Below, piece after piece: positions 45,231 through 53,728 of a stretch of 64,000 bases of DNA. Within the stretch, counting starts at the first letter, position 1. The number at the start of each line of letters is the position of its first letter. Source of the DNA: Massilia sp. PAMC28688 (GTDB lineage: Bacteria; Pseudomonadota; Gammaproteobacteria; Burkholderiales; Burkholderiaceae_D); NCBI RefSeq assembly GCF_019443445.1, contig NZ_CP080378.1, positions 3,224,001 through 3,288,000 of the forward strand, written 5' to 3'. Under the pieces are notes generated by a model. It had not been told where the DNA came from. It saw nothing but the letters and a program-made list of their open reading frames with translations, and made no database searches. A program made the translations under genes and the position numbers.

Positions 45231-45800
45231 ATGAAGAAATCTGCAATGACCCTCTCGGCTGTGCTGTTGCTGGCGGCAGCCGCCTGCAACAGCAGGACTG
45301 AATCGACGACCAGCCTTGACAACCAGACCCCGGTCACCGCCGGCATCACCGCGGTCACCACAGATAACAAGGGTAGCGCAATGACCGACAACGCGAGTGT
45401 GCGCCAGCAGCTGCAGGTCGATGCCAGCGGCGGCAAGGTGGTGGTGAACCTGAAAGTGGAAAACGGCACGGCCAGTCCCGTCTTCGTGCCGAAGGCCGTG
45501 TTCGTGGACGATGAAATCTTCCGGCGTGAGTTTGAAGTGACCAACAAGGCCACCGGCGCCGAGGTCGATTACATTGGTCCCATGGTCAAGCGCGGCCCGT
45601 TTACGCGCGATGACTTCGTTGCCGTACCACCTGGCCAATCGCTGGCCAACAGCATTGACATCACGCGCAGCTACGACTTCAAACCGGGCACCACGTACGA
45701 ACTGAAATACGCAGGTGCTTACCTGGGTGATGTGGCGCAGCTCGATGTCACCAGCCCGGTGGCGGTGGCACCGGTCACCTTTACTTTCAACAAGCCCTAA
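45231..45800 (+). CDS. Putative lipoprotein homologous to the N-terminal domain of the M35 proteases
   Basis: A 189-residue protein with a lipoprotein-like signal ending at Cys19 (LLLAAAAC). From about residue 70 it matches the N-terminal beta-rich domain of the two M35 proteases nearby: EFEV...G.EVDYIGPMVKRGPFTRDDFVAVPPGQS here against LFEVTRDGKKVDYLGAHYKR and the DYYLLKPGAS segment there. It has no protease domain. It follows motD by 27 bases and could be cotranscribed with it. It might be an inhibitor, chaperone or decoy for the proteases, or simply share a fold. I infer this; the family has no name I recognise. Confidence 0.7.
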   Translation: MKKSAMTLSAVLLLAAAACNSRTESTTSLDNQTPVTAGITAVTTDNKGSAMTDNASVRQQLQVDASGGKVVVNLKVENGTASPVFVPKAVFVDDEIFRREFEVTNKATGAEVDYIGPMVKRGPFTRDDFVAVPPGQSLANSIDITRSYDFKPGTTYELKYAGAYLGDVAQLDVTSPVAVAPVTFTFNKP

Positions 45801-46176
45801 GCCTCCTCATAGCCTCGCATTGCAAAGATGCCGGGTTGCTGCACAGGGTGGGGCTGTTAGCGCTTCAGCACTCTTCAAGTCGCGCTGCCTCAACAAGCGC
45901 GCCGCGCCTGGGGACATGCCAGGCAGAGCCGACCCCACCGACTCTCACTTTCCCTGACCGTTGACACCGGGCCTGAGTTGGCCCTTACAGGTCAGCGGTG
46001 CCACTGCGCGCCACGCTGGCTGCATGGTGAACACGACAGAATGCACTTGCCTTGCGGTGTAGTTCTACTACGAACGTCGGTTTTTAGCGATATTTTGCGG
46101 TCATTCGGCTTGTTATGCACACTAGGTTGGTGTATCTTTGCTACAAACCAAGAATTACACACCACCTGGAAGAGAC
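45801..46176. other. Intergenic region upstream of the MFS transporter
   Basis: No gene seen. The end nearest the transporter holds a candidate promoter at 46110-46138. The first half is GC-rich and without a clear terminator for the lipoprotein gene. Confidence 0.5.
46110..46138 (+). promoter_or_regulatory. Candidate sigma-70 promoter of the MFS gene
   Basis: TTGTTA (46110-46115), a 17-base spacer and TATCTT (46133-46138). Initiation near 46145 would exclude the in-frame TTG at 46138 and support ATG 46177 as the start. Confidence 0.45.
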
Positions 46177-47523
46177 ATGCAGACCGCACTGAAAGCCGAA
46201 ATTCCGCAAGCCAGCACCTCAATAAAAAAGCCTGCCCTGTCGTTCTGGCAAATCTGGAACATGAGTTTCGGCTTCCTTGGCATTCAGTTTGGCTTTGCAT
46301 TGCAGCAAGCGAACGTCCCTCGGATCCTCCAGACCATGGGCGCGGAGCCGGACAAGATTGGTTACCTGATGATCGCCGCGCCTTTGGCCGGACTGCTGGT
46401 CCAGCCCATCATTGGTTACATGAGCGACCGGACCTGGGGCCGTTGGGGCCGCCGTCGTCCTTACTTCATTCTTGGCGCGGTGTTCTCTGCCCTGGCCCTG
46501 TGCGGCATGCCCAATGCGTCCACGTTGTGGATGGCGGCTATCATGCTGCTGATTCTTGACGTGGCGATCAACGTCGCGATCGAACCATTTCGCGCCTTCG
46601 TGGGCGATCTCTTGCCAAAGGAACAGGTCACGAAAGGCTTCGCGTTTCAAACCTTCTTTATCGGCATTGGCGCAGTGATTGCCTCGGCCCTGCCTTTTAT
46701 CCTGACCCATGTGTTTGGGGTGGCGAACACTGGCCCGGCAGGCGAGGTCTCACCGTCGGTGACGCTTGCCTTTTACCTCGGTGCTGGCGCGTTTTTTGGT
46801 GCGGTTGCGTGGACCGTGTTCCGCACCAAGGAGTATTCGCCCGAGCAAGTGCGCCTGTATCACCCGGAGGCGGAATCCGTCGAAAAAAGCGGCGGCGGCG
46901 TGGCCGGGTTCTTTAGCAACTACCGCCATATGCCCAAGATCATGCAGCAACTGTCTCTGGTGCAGTTCTTTACGTGGTTCACCTGGTTTTCCATGTGGAC
47001 CTATGCTACCGCGGCCATCACCCAGCACATCTACGGCACCACCGATACCACTTCCGCCCTGTTTAATGAAGGCGCAGACTGGTGGGGCGTGTGCAGCGCC
47101 GTCTACAACGCGGCCTCGATTGCCTTTGCCTTCCTGCTGCCGGTGATCGCACGCAAGACCAGCCGCAAGGCAGCCCATGCCCTGGCACTGGCGGTGGGCG
47201 GCATGAGTTTTATCGCCATGTATTTTGCGACCTCGCCCGCCATGCTGGTGCTGCCCTTTATCGGCATTGGCCTGGCCTGGGCAAGCACGTTGTCGATGCC
47301 TTATGCCGTTCTTGCCTGCGCCATCCCGGCACATAAGATGGGCATGTTCATGGGCATGTTCAACATGTCGATTGTCTTCCCGCAGTTGGTGTCCGGCTTG
47401 ACGCTGGGATTTTTTCTGACCTACGTTTTCGATGGCCAGGCGATCATGATGCTGATTCTTGCTGGCGTCTCGATGCTGATTGCCGCAATCCTGTCCATGG
47501 TTGTGGTCAAGGAATTGGATTGA
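46177..47523 (+). CDS. MFS sugar transporter, SLC45/sucrose-maltose type
   Basis: A 448-residue 12-segment inner-membrane transporter. The opening (WNMSFGFLGIQFGFALQQANVPRIL) and the loop motif SDRTWGRWGRRRPYF, then NVAIEPFRAFVGDLLP, are typical of the sucrose/maltose-H+ symporter-like branch of the MFS. The substrate is probably a disaccharide, but there are no glycosidase or regulator genes beside it. ATG 46177 has a GGAAGAGA ribosome site. It converges on the DUF695/RraB gene; a GCGCCCAGCGTG/CACGCTG hairpin between them has no T-run. Confidence 0.85.
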   Translation: MQTALKAEIPQASTSIKKPALSFWQIWNMSFGFLGIQFGFALQQANVPRILQTMGAEPDKIGYLMIAAPLAGLLVQPIIGYMSDRTWGRWGRRRPYFILGAVFSALALCGMPNASTLWMAAIMLLILDVAINVAIEPFRAFVGDLLPKEQVTKGFAFQTFFIGIGAVIASALPFILTHVFGVANTGPAGEVSPSVTLAFYLGAGAFFGAVAWTVFRTKEYSPEQVRLYHPEAESVEKSGGGVAGFFSNYRHMPKIMQQLSLVQFFTWFTWFSMWTYATAAITQHIYGTTDTTSALFNEGADWWGVCSAVYNAASIAFAFLLPVIARKTSRKAAHALALAVGGMSFIAMYFATSPAMLVLPFIGIGLAWASTLSMPYAVLACAIPAHKMGMFMGMFNMSIVFPQLVSGLTLGFFLTYVFDGQAIMMLILAGVSMLIAAILSMVVVKELD

Positions 47524-47590
47524 GCGAATCGTCACAGTGAGCGCCCAGCGTGCTGGCCCCACGCTGCGCTGATCGGCGATTGGCGTTCAG

Positions 47591-48373
47591 CTAGCGCCAG
47601 AAGCGCCACCATGGCCGCGCGTGCGGCCCTGCCGGGTCGCACTGCCAGCCCCCGTAGGTGCCGCCGTGCTGCTCCGACAAGCGCGTGAGCAGGGCGGTGA
47701 TTTCGCTCATGATGGTGAGCGTGGGGGTCTGCGCGCGCTGGTAGTGCAGCGCGAACGGATGGCTGTCCTGCGCGCTGCCGTCGTCCAGGCTCGCCACCGC
47801 AAATCCCGCATCCTCGACCGCCTGCATGAACGCGGCGCGGCCGGTGGCATCGGCAAAGCGCGACACATGGGTCACCGGGCGCGCAATGGCCGGCAGGTCG
47901 CCGCGCCTGCCCAGCGCTTCCACCTGCTCCTTGTCGGCCATGAAGCGCAGCGCGCGCCCGCGCGGATAAAGCACCTCCAGATACTGCGTCCACTGGGCGT
48001 CGGGCTGGGCCCAGGCATCGACCACATAGCCGGGAAAGGGCGACATGGCCGCCCTGACCACCGCTTCGAGCTGGCTGGACGCGACCGTGTAGAAATAGAA
48101 TTCGCGCCGCCCTTCGGTGGTGACGCGGCCTGCATACACGGCGCCGTACTGCTCCTTGAAGGTGATGGTGAGGCGGTCCTCGATCTCGGCCAGCACCTCG
48201 AATTCGGCATCGGTCGACATGCCGTGGGTGGGGTCGGGCTGGCGCAGGTACAGCCACAGCACCACGATCACGGGGCGCTTGATGTCCGGGGCGCCGGCCT
48301 TCAGGGCCAGGTCCAGGTAGACCGAGGCGCTCTTGCCGCCGACCGTACTTTGATAAAAATCCCAGTTGCTCAT
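47591..48373 (-). CDS. DUF695 plus RraB-like two-domain protein
   Basis: A 260-residue soluble protein. The N-terminal half (MSNWDFYQSTVGGKSASVYLDLAL, with PGYVVDAWAQPDAQWTQYLEVLYPRG) fits DUF695. The C-terminal half (HVSRFADATGRAAFMQAVEDAGFAV, then HPFALHYQRAQTP and LLTRLSEQHGGTYGGWQC) has the pattern of RraB, an RNase E inhibitor in E. coli. The two families are known to occur fused. ATG 48373 is chosen; upstream codons are unlike the family. Whether it touches RNase E here is untested. Confidence 0.75.
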   Translation of the reverse strand: MSNWDFYQSTVGGKSASVYLDLALKAGAPDIKRPVIVVLWLYLRQPDPTHGMSTDAEFEVLAEIEDRLTITFKEQYGAVYAGRVTTEGRREFYFYTVASSQLEAVVRAAMSPFPGYVVDAWAQPDAQWTQYLEVLYPRGRALRFMADKEQVEALGRRGDLPAIARPVTHVSRFADATGRAAFMQAVEDAGFAVASLDDGSAQDSHPFALHYQRAQTPTLTIMSEITALLTRLSEQHGGTYGGWQCDPAGPHARPWWRFWR

Positions 48374-48430
48374 GCAGCGTCCCGATGGCTCAGGCCTCCA
48401 TTGTAGCCTTGCATGCCTGGCGCACCGATG

Positions 48431-48467
48431 AAAAAAGGCGGCACCCCGTTTGCACGAGGCACCGCCC
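48431..48467 (-). terminator. Intrinsic terminator of the first M35 gene
   Basis: On the minus strand a 12-bp stem with wobble pairs (GGCGGTGCCTCG with CGGGGTGCCGCC), a TGCAAA loop, then six T residues. It lies 31 bases past the stop. Confidence 0.8.
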
Positions 48468-48497
48468 GAAATCCCCAAGCCGGGAAAGAAAAAACGA

Positions 48498-49592
48498 TTA
48501 GTTCAGGAAAGGCGTGTTTTCCGCGAAGTATTCGTGGTTGTCCGCATTGTCGAGCGCGCGGGTCGGGTTGCTCGTGGCCAGGCTGGCAGCGGCCGACTGG
48601 CCGTAGGCATGATCGTCGGTAGCGGCAACGATGTTGAAGTGCGACAGCTCATGGACCATGGTTCCGCCCTTGGAGTCGGTGCCCGTCATCGGTGCCGACC
48701 AGAAGGCGTTGCACACGTAGATCTTGTACGGCTGGGTTGGATACACGTAGGCAAAGTAGGATTGCTTGCAGCTGCAGTCCACCACCACCGGCTTGGTGTC
48801 GAGCGCGGCCTTGATGTTGGCAAAGTGCGAGCGTGCCGTGCTGTAGCGCGACGAGGTGTAGCTGCCGAACCATTTCTTGTAGCGGTTACCCACGGTGCCG
48901 GCGTTGAGGTAGTTGACGCTGTTATTGGCCATGGTCTTGGCCGCGCTGATGGCCGACGACACGGTGCTGGCCTGGGACGAGGTGCAGTTCGAGAACGACA
49001 GGCCCATCGGGCTTGGGTTTTGCTGGTGCTTGGCCATCTCGAACGGAGTGCCGATCTTGGTGCCGCGTGCGTGCAGGCCGTCAATCCACAGCGATACCGG
49101 TGCCGATTCGATCTCACCGACTTCGGCGCTGGTGGCAACCACGCCCTTGGCGTCATAGGACCGGGTAAACAGGTTGGCCGACGCTGCATGGTACTTGATC
49201 GAATAGTCGCCGGTGACGGTCATGTCGTACAGCGACGAAATTTCCACGCGGGCGGTGTGGGAAGCGCCCGGCTTGAGCAGGAAGTAATCCTTGGCCGTCG
49301 GGGCAGGACGCTTGTAGTGGGCGCCCAGGTAAGGCACGTCCACGCCATCGCGCTTGACTTCGAAGATATGCTCTTCGATGCCGGCAAACGGCGTATGCCA
49401 CTTCAGGACCATCTGCGGCTGGGCCGAAGTATTGGTGATGGTGACTTTCAGGACGACGTCATCATCTTTTTTCAGCGATTGCTTGTCGGCGGCGACGGTG
49501 ACGGTCACGCCATTGGATCCGGCCTGCGCGGAAAAACATGCAGCGATTGCTGCGATCGATACGCCAGCCTTCACGAATTTCTTAAGGTTCAT
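48498..49592 (-). CDS. Secreted M35 (aspzincin) metalloendopeptidase
   Basis: A 364-residue zinc protease of the deuterolysin/peptidyl-Lys endopeptidase type. A signal peptide ends near A24 (IAAIAACFSAQA). An N-terminal beta-rich domain (about residues 28-142) precedes the catalytic domain, which has H314-E315-L-S-H318 and the aspzincin motif ATDDHAYG with D327 as third zinc ligand and Y330 as proton donor. The usual first Gly of GTxDxxYG is Ala. Cys203, C273, C275 and C294 may form disulphides. ATG 49592 has a GGAG site; upstream codons are shadow-like. Paired in tandem with the gene at 50025. Confidence 0.9.
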   Translation of the reverse strand: MNLKKFVKAGVSIAAIAACFSAQAGSNGVTVTVAADKQSLKKDDDVVLKVTITNTSAQPQMVLKWHTPFAGIEEHIFEVKRDGVDVPYLGAHYKRPAPTAKDYFLLKPGASHTARVEISSLYDMTVTGDYSIKYHAASANLFTRSYDAKGVVATSAEVGEIESAPVSLWIDGLHARGTKIGTPFEMAKHQQNPSPMGLSFSNCTSSQASTVSSAISAAKTMANNSVNYLNAGTVGNRYKKWFGSYTSSRYSTARSHFANIKAALDTKPVVVDCSCKQSYFAYVYPTQPYKIYVCNAFWSAPMTGTDSKGGTMVHELSHFNIVAATDDHAYGQSAAASLATSNPTRALDNADNHEYFAENTPFLN

Positions 49593-50024
49593 TTCTGCTC
49601 CGATAGATGATCTAGTGGTTTTTATGTGCGCCGGGCCCCTATCAGCATCTCCACATGCCTGAACAAGCGAGCTCGACAAGTCATCGTCACACATTCCGCC
49701 AAGCCCGGTAAACGTTGAATCATCGGAAAATGTGACATTTCGACGAATGTTGCACGGATTTGTCTTTTGTTGGTTCTCGAAAGAAACGTTCACGCTTCTC
49801 CTATGACGAGAAGATTGTTTTCCTTGAAATTGCGTAAGCACTCTGACAATGGATTGTTAAATTCTGCACAGTTGGTTGGCCAAATAAACTTTTGTTGGTC
49901 GATGATGCTGTATGGCATTTGTATGCTTACAACACTGGCCCATTGGACGAAAAAAAACCGGCGCCTTGCGGTGCCGGTCTGGTCTTGATGCCCGTCATTG
50001 GCGGGCATTTGGGGGCAGATTTGC
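49593..50024. other. Region between the two M35 genes
   Basis: It holds the upstream sequence of the first protease gene and the terminator of the second (49951-49978). A second inverted repeat, GCCCGTC/GGCGGGC, lies at about 49988-50004. No other gene is credible. The AT-rich stretch 49740-49920 is the likeliest site of the first protease's promoter, but no clean -35/-10 pair was found. Confidence 0.5.
49951..49978 (-). terminator. Intrinsic terminator of the second M35 gene
   Basis: On the minus strand, ACCGGCACC and GGCGCCGGT arms (one mismatch) around a GCAA loop, followed by a run of T residues. It lies about 45 bases past the stop. Confidence 0.8.
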
Positions 50025-51080
50025 TTAGTTCAGTGCCGGGGTGTTTTCGGCAAAGTACTCGTGCGAGTCGGCATTGTTGACCGCCTTGTTCGGATCGCTG
50101 ATGGCCAGGCTGGCCGCACCCGACTGGCCGTAGACCCAGTCATCGGTGCCGGCAACGGCGGTGAAGTGGCTCATTTCGTGCACCAGGGTGCCGCCCTTGG
50201 AGTCGGTGCCGGTCATGGGTGCCGACCAGAATGCCTTGCACACGTAGATCTTGTACGGCTGGTTCGGATACACGTAGGCGTAATAGGTCTTCTTGCAGCC
50301 GCAGTCCACCGTTACCGACTTGTTGTCAAACGCATCCTTGATGGCGGCAAAGTTGTTGCGCACCGTGGTGATGCGGCCGGAATCGGCCGCGCCGAACCAC
50401 TTGGTATAGCGCGCGCCCAGCGTGCCGCCCATGTAGCTGCTGGAATTGTCGGCCATGGTGCTCGCTGCGGCCATGGCACTGGTGATGGTGTTTTGCTGGG
50501 TGGTGGTGCACTTGCTGAACGTCAGCGGGCCGGAAGGGGCCGGGTCGGTGGGACGCTTGGCCAGCTGCGACTCGCTGCCGCGCGGCAGGCGGCCATCGAT
50601 GAAGATGGTGGCGACGTCGGACTTCAGTTCGCCAACGCTCTTTTCATTGGTGCCGAACAGGTTCAGCGACTTGGCGCTATAACGGACCGTGTACTGGCCC
50701 GTGATGCTCATGTCGTAGATGTCCGACAGCTCGACCTTGACGGTGTGCGAGGCGCCTGGCTTGAGCAGGTAGTAGTCCGACGCTTTTGGCGCGGGACGCT
50801 TGTAGTGGGCGCCAAGGTAGTCCACTTTCTTGCCGTCGCGGGTTACTTCAAACAGCGACTCTTCCACTTCGCCAAAGGCAGTGTGCCATTTCAGGATCAT
50901 CTGCGGCTGACCCGAGGTGTTGGTGATCGTCAGGCGCATGGTGACGTTGTCGTTCTTACCCAGCATGTTCTTTTCGGCGGCGACCGATGCCGTCACGCCT
51001 TTCGATCCTGCCTGAACGCCGGCGCATGCTGCGACGGCCATGAGTGCAACGCTTGCCTTGGCTACGTGATTCCAGTTCAT
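50025..51080 (-). CDS. Secreted M35 (aspzincin) metalloendopeptidase
   Basis: A 351-residue paralogue of the neighbouring protease with the same layout: signal peptide (VALMAVAACAGVQA), an N-terminal beta-rich domain (residues 28-142) and the catalytic domain with H301-E-M-S-H305 and an intact G311-T-D-D314-W-V-Y317-G motif. Both end in a conserved DxHEYFAENTPxLN tail. ATG 51080 has a GGAGAAAA site. The pair clearly arose by tandem duplication but have diverged in linker and surface residues, so they probably cut different substrates. Each has its own terminator and so its own transcript. Confidence 0.92.
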   Translation of the reverse strand: MNWNHVAKASVALMAVAACAGVQAGSKGVTASVAAEKNMLGKNDNVTMRLTITNTSGQPQMILKWHTAFGEVEESLFEVTRDGKKVDYLGAHYKRPAPKASDYYLLKPGASHTVKVELSDIYDMSITGQYTVRYSAKSLNLFGTNEKSVGELKSDVATIFIDGRLPRGSESQLAKRPTDPAPSGPLTFSKCTTTQQNTITSAMAAASTMADNSSSYMGGTLGARYTKWFGAADSGRITTVRNNFAAIKDAFDNKSVTVDCGCKKTYYAYVYPNQPYKIYVCKAFWSAPMTGTDSKGGTLVHEMSHFTAVAGTDDWVYGQSGAASLAISDPNKAVNNADSHEYFAENTPALN

Positions 51081-51363
51081 TGTTTTCTCCGAGAGATTGA
51101 TAGTATGAATTGCGGCGTCCTCCCTGCATCCTGCAACAGGGTGCGCCACTTTTTATATGTAGTTTCCGTGTATAAATATTACTTGTATATACCGGTAACT
51201 CATGGGTAATACTCGGACATTCATGCCGATAAGTAAAGTTGATTTGTGTGAATTTGTGATTATTTGCTGAGATTGCCTGTTTTATGGGCGTTCTACAACG
51301 CGCGGCTGGCGCCCGGGCGCGTTGCGTGCTAGGCCGTGCGCCGATCGGGCCCTGGGCCCTTGC

Positions 51364-52209
51364 TCAGGCGCGCACCAGCTTGCGTATCACGCGCTTGACG
51401 CTGTCGACGGCCTGGCGCGCCGGCCCGGGCGTGGCATCGGTGAGGCGGCGATTGAAGTGGGGCGTGTCATCCTCTTCCACGCCAAAGAGCTGTTTGCGCT
51501 GGCGGCAGGTAAAGCGCCCCAGGTCGGCCGGAATCGCGCTCTTGTACTGCTTCATCCAGAAATGCGAAAACGCATAAATGATGGACTTGCGCACGGTGGC
51601 GCTCTTGTTGTCGAGCGCCATGTGCATGACGTGGGTATTGAAAATGATGGCGTCGCCTGCCTGCGGCACGATCTTGACCACGGCCGCCGAATGCTCGTCG
51701 CGCAGGCTGGCCGGGCGCGGGTAGCCTGCCGGCAGGCGGTGGCTACCGGGGATGAAGGCCAGGCAGCCCTGGTCCGGCGCCAGGTCTTCCAGGTAGTAGT
51801 GGACCTTGGTCAGGAAGTTCAGGCTGTGCTCGTGCGAAAAGCCGGTGACATGCGCCAGGTCGGAGTGAAAGGGCGCGGTAAACGTCACGCCCGGATAGAA
51901 CAGGCGCGCCGCCGTCTGGGTCAGCTGGATGTCGTCGCCCACCAGTGCCACCAGCAGGGGGAAGATGCTGTCCATGTCGACCAGGTCGACAAACGCCGGG
52001 TCCTGGTCGAGCACTTGGGGAATGTCAAAGTAGCCCATGCCAACCTTTTTCGCCTGCGCTGCCGTGGGCGCGCGTGCGCGCACGGCAGCCTGGCCAAAGG
52101 CGGTGTGCAGGCGGCGCAGCTGGGCGTCGGGAATGATCTGGCGCAGATGCACGAACCCATGAGTGTCGAACTGCAGCTTGAGGACTTCAATTTCCTGGGG
52201 CGTGAACAC
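51364..52209 (-). CDS. Phytanoyl-CoA dioxygenase (PhyH) family protein
   Basis: A 281-residue Fe(II)/2-oxoglutarate dioxygenase of the PhyH family. The metal triad is H115-x-D117 (FHSDLAH) plus a distal His in NTHVMHMAL (H193 or H196), and R207 is placed to bind 2-oxoglutarate. It starts at GTG 52209 with GGAG in front. It lies 25 bases downstream of the glycosyltransferase gene on the same strand, so the pair is an operon; it may hydroxylate a glycan or lipid. Substrate unknown. Confidence 0.82.
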   Translation of the reverse strand: MFTPQEIEVLKLQFDTHGFVHLRQIIPDAQLRRLHTAFGQAAVRARAPTAAQAKKVGMGYFDIPQVLDQDPAFVDLVDMDSIFPLLVALVGDDIQLTQTAARLFYPGVTFTAPFHSDLAHVTGFSHEHSLNFLTKVHYYLEDLAPDQGCLAFIPGSHRLPAGYPRPASLRDEHSAAVVKIVPQAGDAIIFNTHVMHMALDNKSATVRKSIIYAFSHFWMKQYKSAIPADLGRFTCRQRKQLFGVEEDDTPHFNRRLTDATPGPARQAVDSVKRVIRKLVRA

Positions 52210-52233
52210 GTGCGTCTCCTGCTCTCTGGCGGC

Positions 52234-53460
52234 TCAGGCAGCGCGCCGGCCGCCGGCTTGCGCCCCCGGCACGGCGCGGGCGTGGGATGCGGCCAGCACC
52301 GACTGGTACAGCTCGGCCTGGGCAGCCGACGGCGCGGCCCAGGAAAATTGCTCGGCATAGCGGCGCGTGGCGGCGCGGTCCGGATAGGCGGCGCGCAGCT
52401 GGCGCAGTGCCGCGGCGAGGCTGGCAGCGCTCAGCTCAGGAAACAGCAGGCCGGCGCAGGGTTCCTGCACCACCTCGACGGTGCCGGGAATGGCGCTGGC
52501 CACCACCGGCGTGCCGCAGGCCATGGCTTCGAGCAGCACATTGGCCCAGCCTTCGCGGCGCGAAGCGAGTACCAGCGCGTCGGCCGCCTTGTACAGTTCT
52601 GCCAGCTGCGGTTGCCGGACGGAGCCGGCAAAGGTGACGCGCTCGTGCACGCCCAGTTTTTCTGCCAGCTTGCCCAGGCGCGATCGTTCCGGACCATGCC
52701 CGGCAATGATGAGCTTAACGTCCGGCATGGCGGCCAGTACCTCGATGGCCAGGTGGTGCCCCTTGGCCTCGATCAGGTTGCCAACTGACAGCAGCGTGAA
52801 CGATGCCAGCTGCAGCGCCGCCCGTGCCTGTTCGCGCCCGCCCGGGTGGAACAGTGACAGATCCACGCCATTGCGCAGCACCGTGATCTTGTGTTCATCG
52901 ACGCCCAATTCCACCAGCGCCTGCTTGAGCGAACCCGACACCGTGGTGACGGCACCGGCGTGGCGCGCGGCCCAGGCGATGGCGCGCCGCGACGAGGGCA
53001 TCTGGCCAAAGACATTGATGTCCGAGCCCAGCGCCTTGATCACGACCGGCTTCTTGAAGTGGCGCCCCAGCATGATGGCGGCCACGCCGTCCGGGTAAAA
53101 ATAATGGGCGTCAATCACATCGAAGTCGTAGCCCGAATCGATGACCTTGCGCACGGCCGGGATGGCGGCCATGGCCAGCAATTGCGGTGCCAGGCGCTGG
53201 CCCACCTTGGGCAGTACCGGGTAGCGCGGATGGCTGATCTGGACACCGTTTTCCTCGCGCTCGCGGACCGAGCGGGCCATGGCGCCATACTTGCCAAACA
53301 GGCTGGCCTGGAATGGAAACCAGGGAATCGGCGCGACCACGCGTGCACTGACGGGACTGCTTTCCAGCAGTTTGCCCAGGCTCGTTTTGGTGAAGATGCC
53401 GTGCTGCGGCGTTTCGGAATTCGGGTACAGCGTGGTGAAAGTGAGGATTTTCAAGGTCAT
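52234..53460 (-). CDS. Family 4 glycosyltransferase
   Basis: A 408-residue GT-B enzyme. The N-terminal block (LKILTFTTLYPNSETPQHGIFTKTSL) and ALGSDINVFG, then LLSVGNLIEAKGHHLAIEVL and REGWANVLLEAMACGTPVVAS, are typical of the exopolysaccharide transferases that pair with teichuronic- or PEP-CTERM-type clusters. First gene of the two-gene operon with PhyH. It sits between the protease genes and the flagellar rod-hook genes; flagellin or envelope glycosylation is possible but unproved. Confidence 0.88.
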   Translation of the reverse strand: MTLKILTFTTLYPNSETPQHGIFTKTSLGKLLESSPVSARVVAPIPWFPFQASLFGKYGAMARSVREREENGVQISHPRYPVLPKVGQRLAPQLLAMAAIPAVRKVIDSGYDFDVIDAHYFYPDGVAAIMLGRHFKKPVVIKALGSDINVFGQMPSSRRAIAWAARHAGAVTTVSGSLKQALVELGVDEHKITVLRNGVDLSLFHPGGREQARAALQLASFTLLSVGNLIEAKGHHLAIEVLAAMPDVKLIIAGHGPERSRLGKLAEKLGVHERVTFAGSVRQPQLAELYKAADALVLASRREGWANVLLEAMACGTPVVASAIPGTVEVVQEPCAGLLFPELSAASLAAALRQLRAAYPDRAATRRYAEQFSWAAPSAAQAELYQSVLAASHARAVPGAQAGGRRAA

Positions 53461-53669
53461 TCTTCGGCGCAGGGTGATGAGCGGTGCATGCTTTGACCAC
53501 GCCTGCGCCCGAACGATCAGTGGCCCGGCAAGTTTTCATCAACCGGGTGGCAATTATTTTTTTGATAAGTATGCCTGAAAACCGGAAAAATAGCACGGGG
53601 CAAATGCCGATATCGGCGCCATGAGCCCGGGGGGTAGCGCAGGCGAGCGCACGCCTGCCGCTGGCAGCC

Positions 53670-53698
53670 GGGAAGAAAGGGGGGGAAGGGGGGAAGGG
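53670..53698 (+). repeat. G-rich tract with G-quadruplex pattern
   Basis: Runs of 3, 7, 6 and 3 G residues are separated by short A-rich loops (AAGAAA, AA, AA). It lies between flgN and the glycosyltransferase gene. On the minus strand it is a C/T tract past the flgN terminator-like hairpin. Confidence 0.6.
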
Positions 53699-53705
53699 TC
53701 AAACA

Positions 53706-53724
53706 GCGCTGGCGTGGCCAGCGC
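53706..53724 (-). terminator. Weak terminator-like hairpin after flgN
   Basis: A perfect 8-bp stem (GCGCTGGC with GCCAGCGC) and a three-base loop directly after the flgN stop. Only a broken TGTTTG follows on the minus strand, so termination may be inefficient. Confidence 0.45.
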
Positions 53725-53728
53725 CGGG

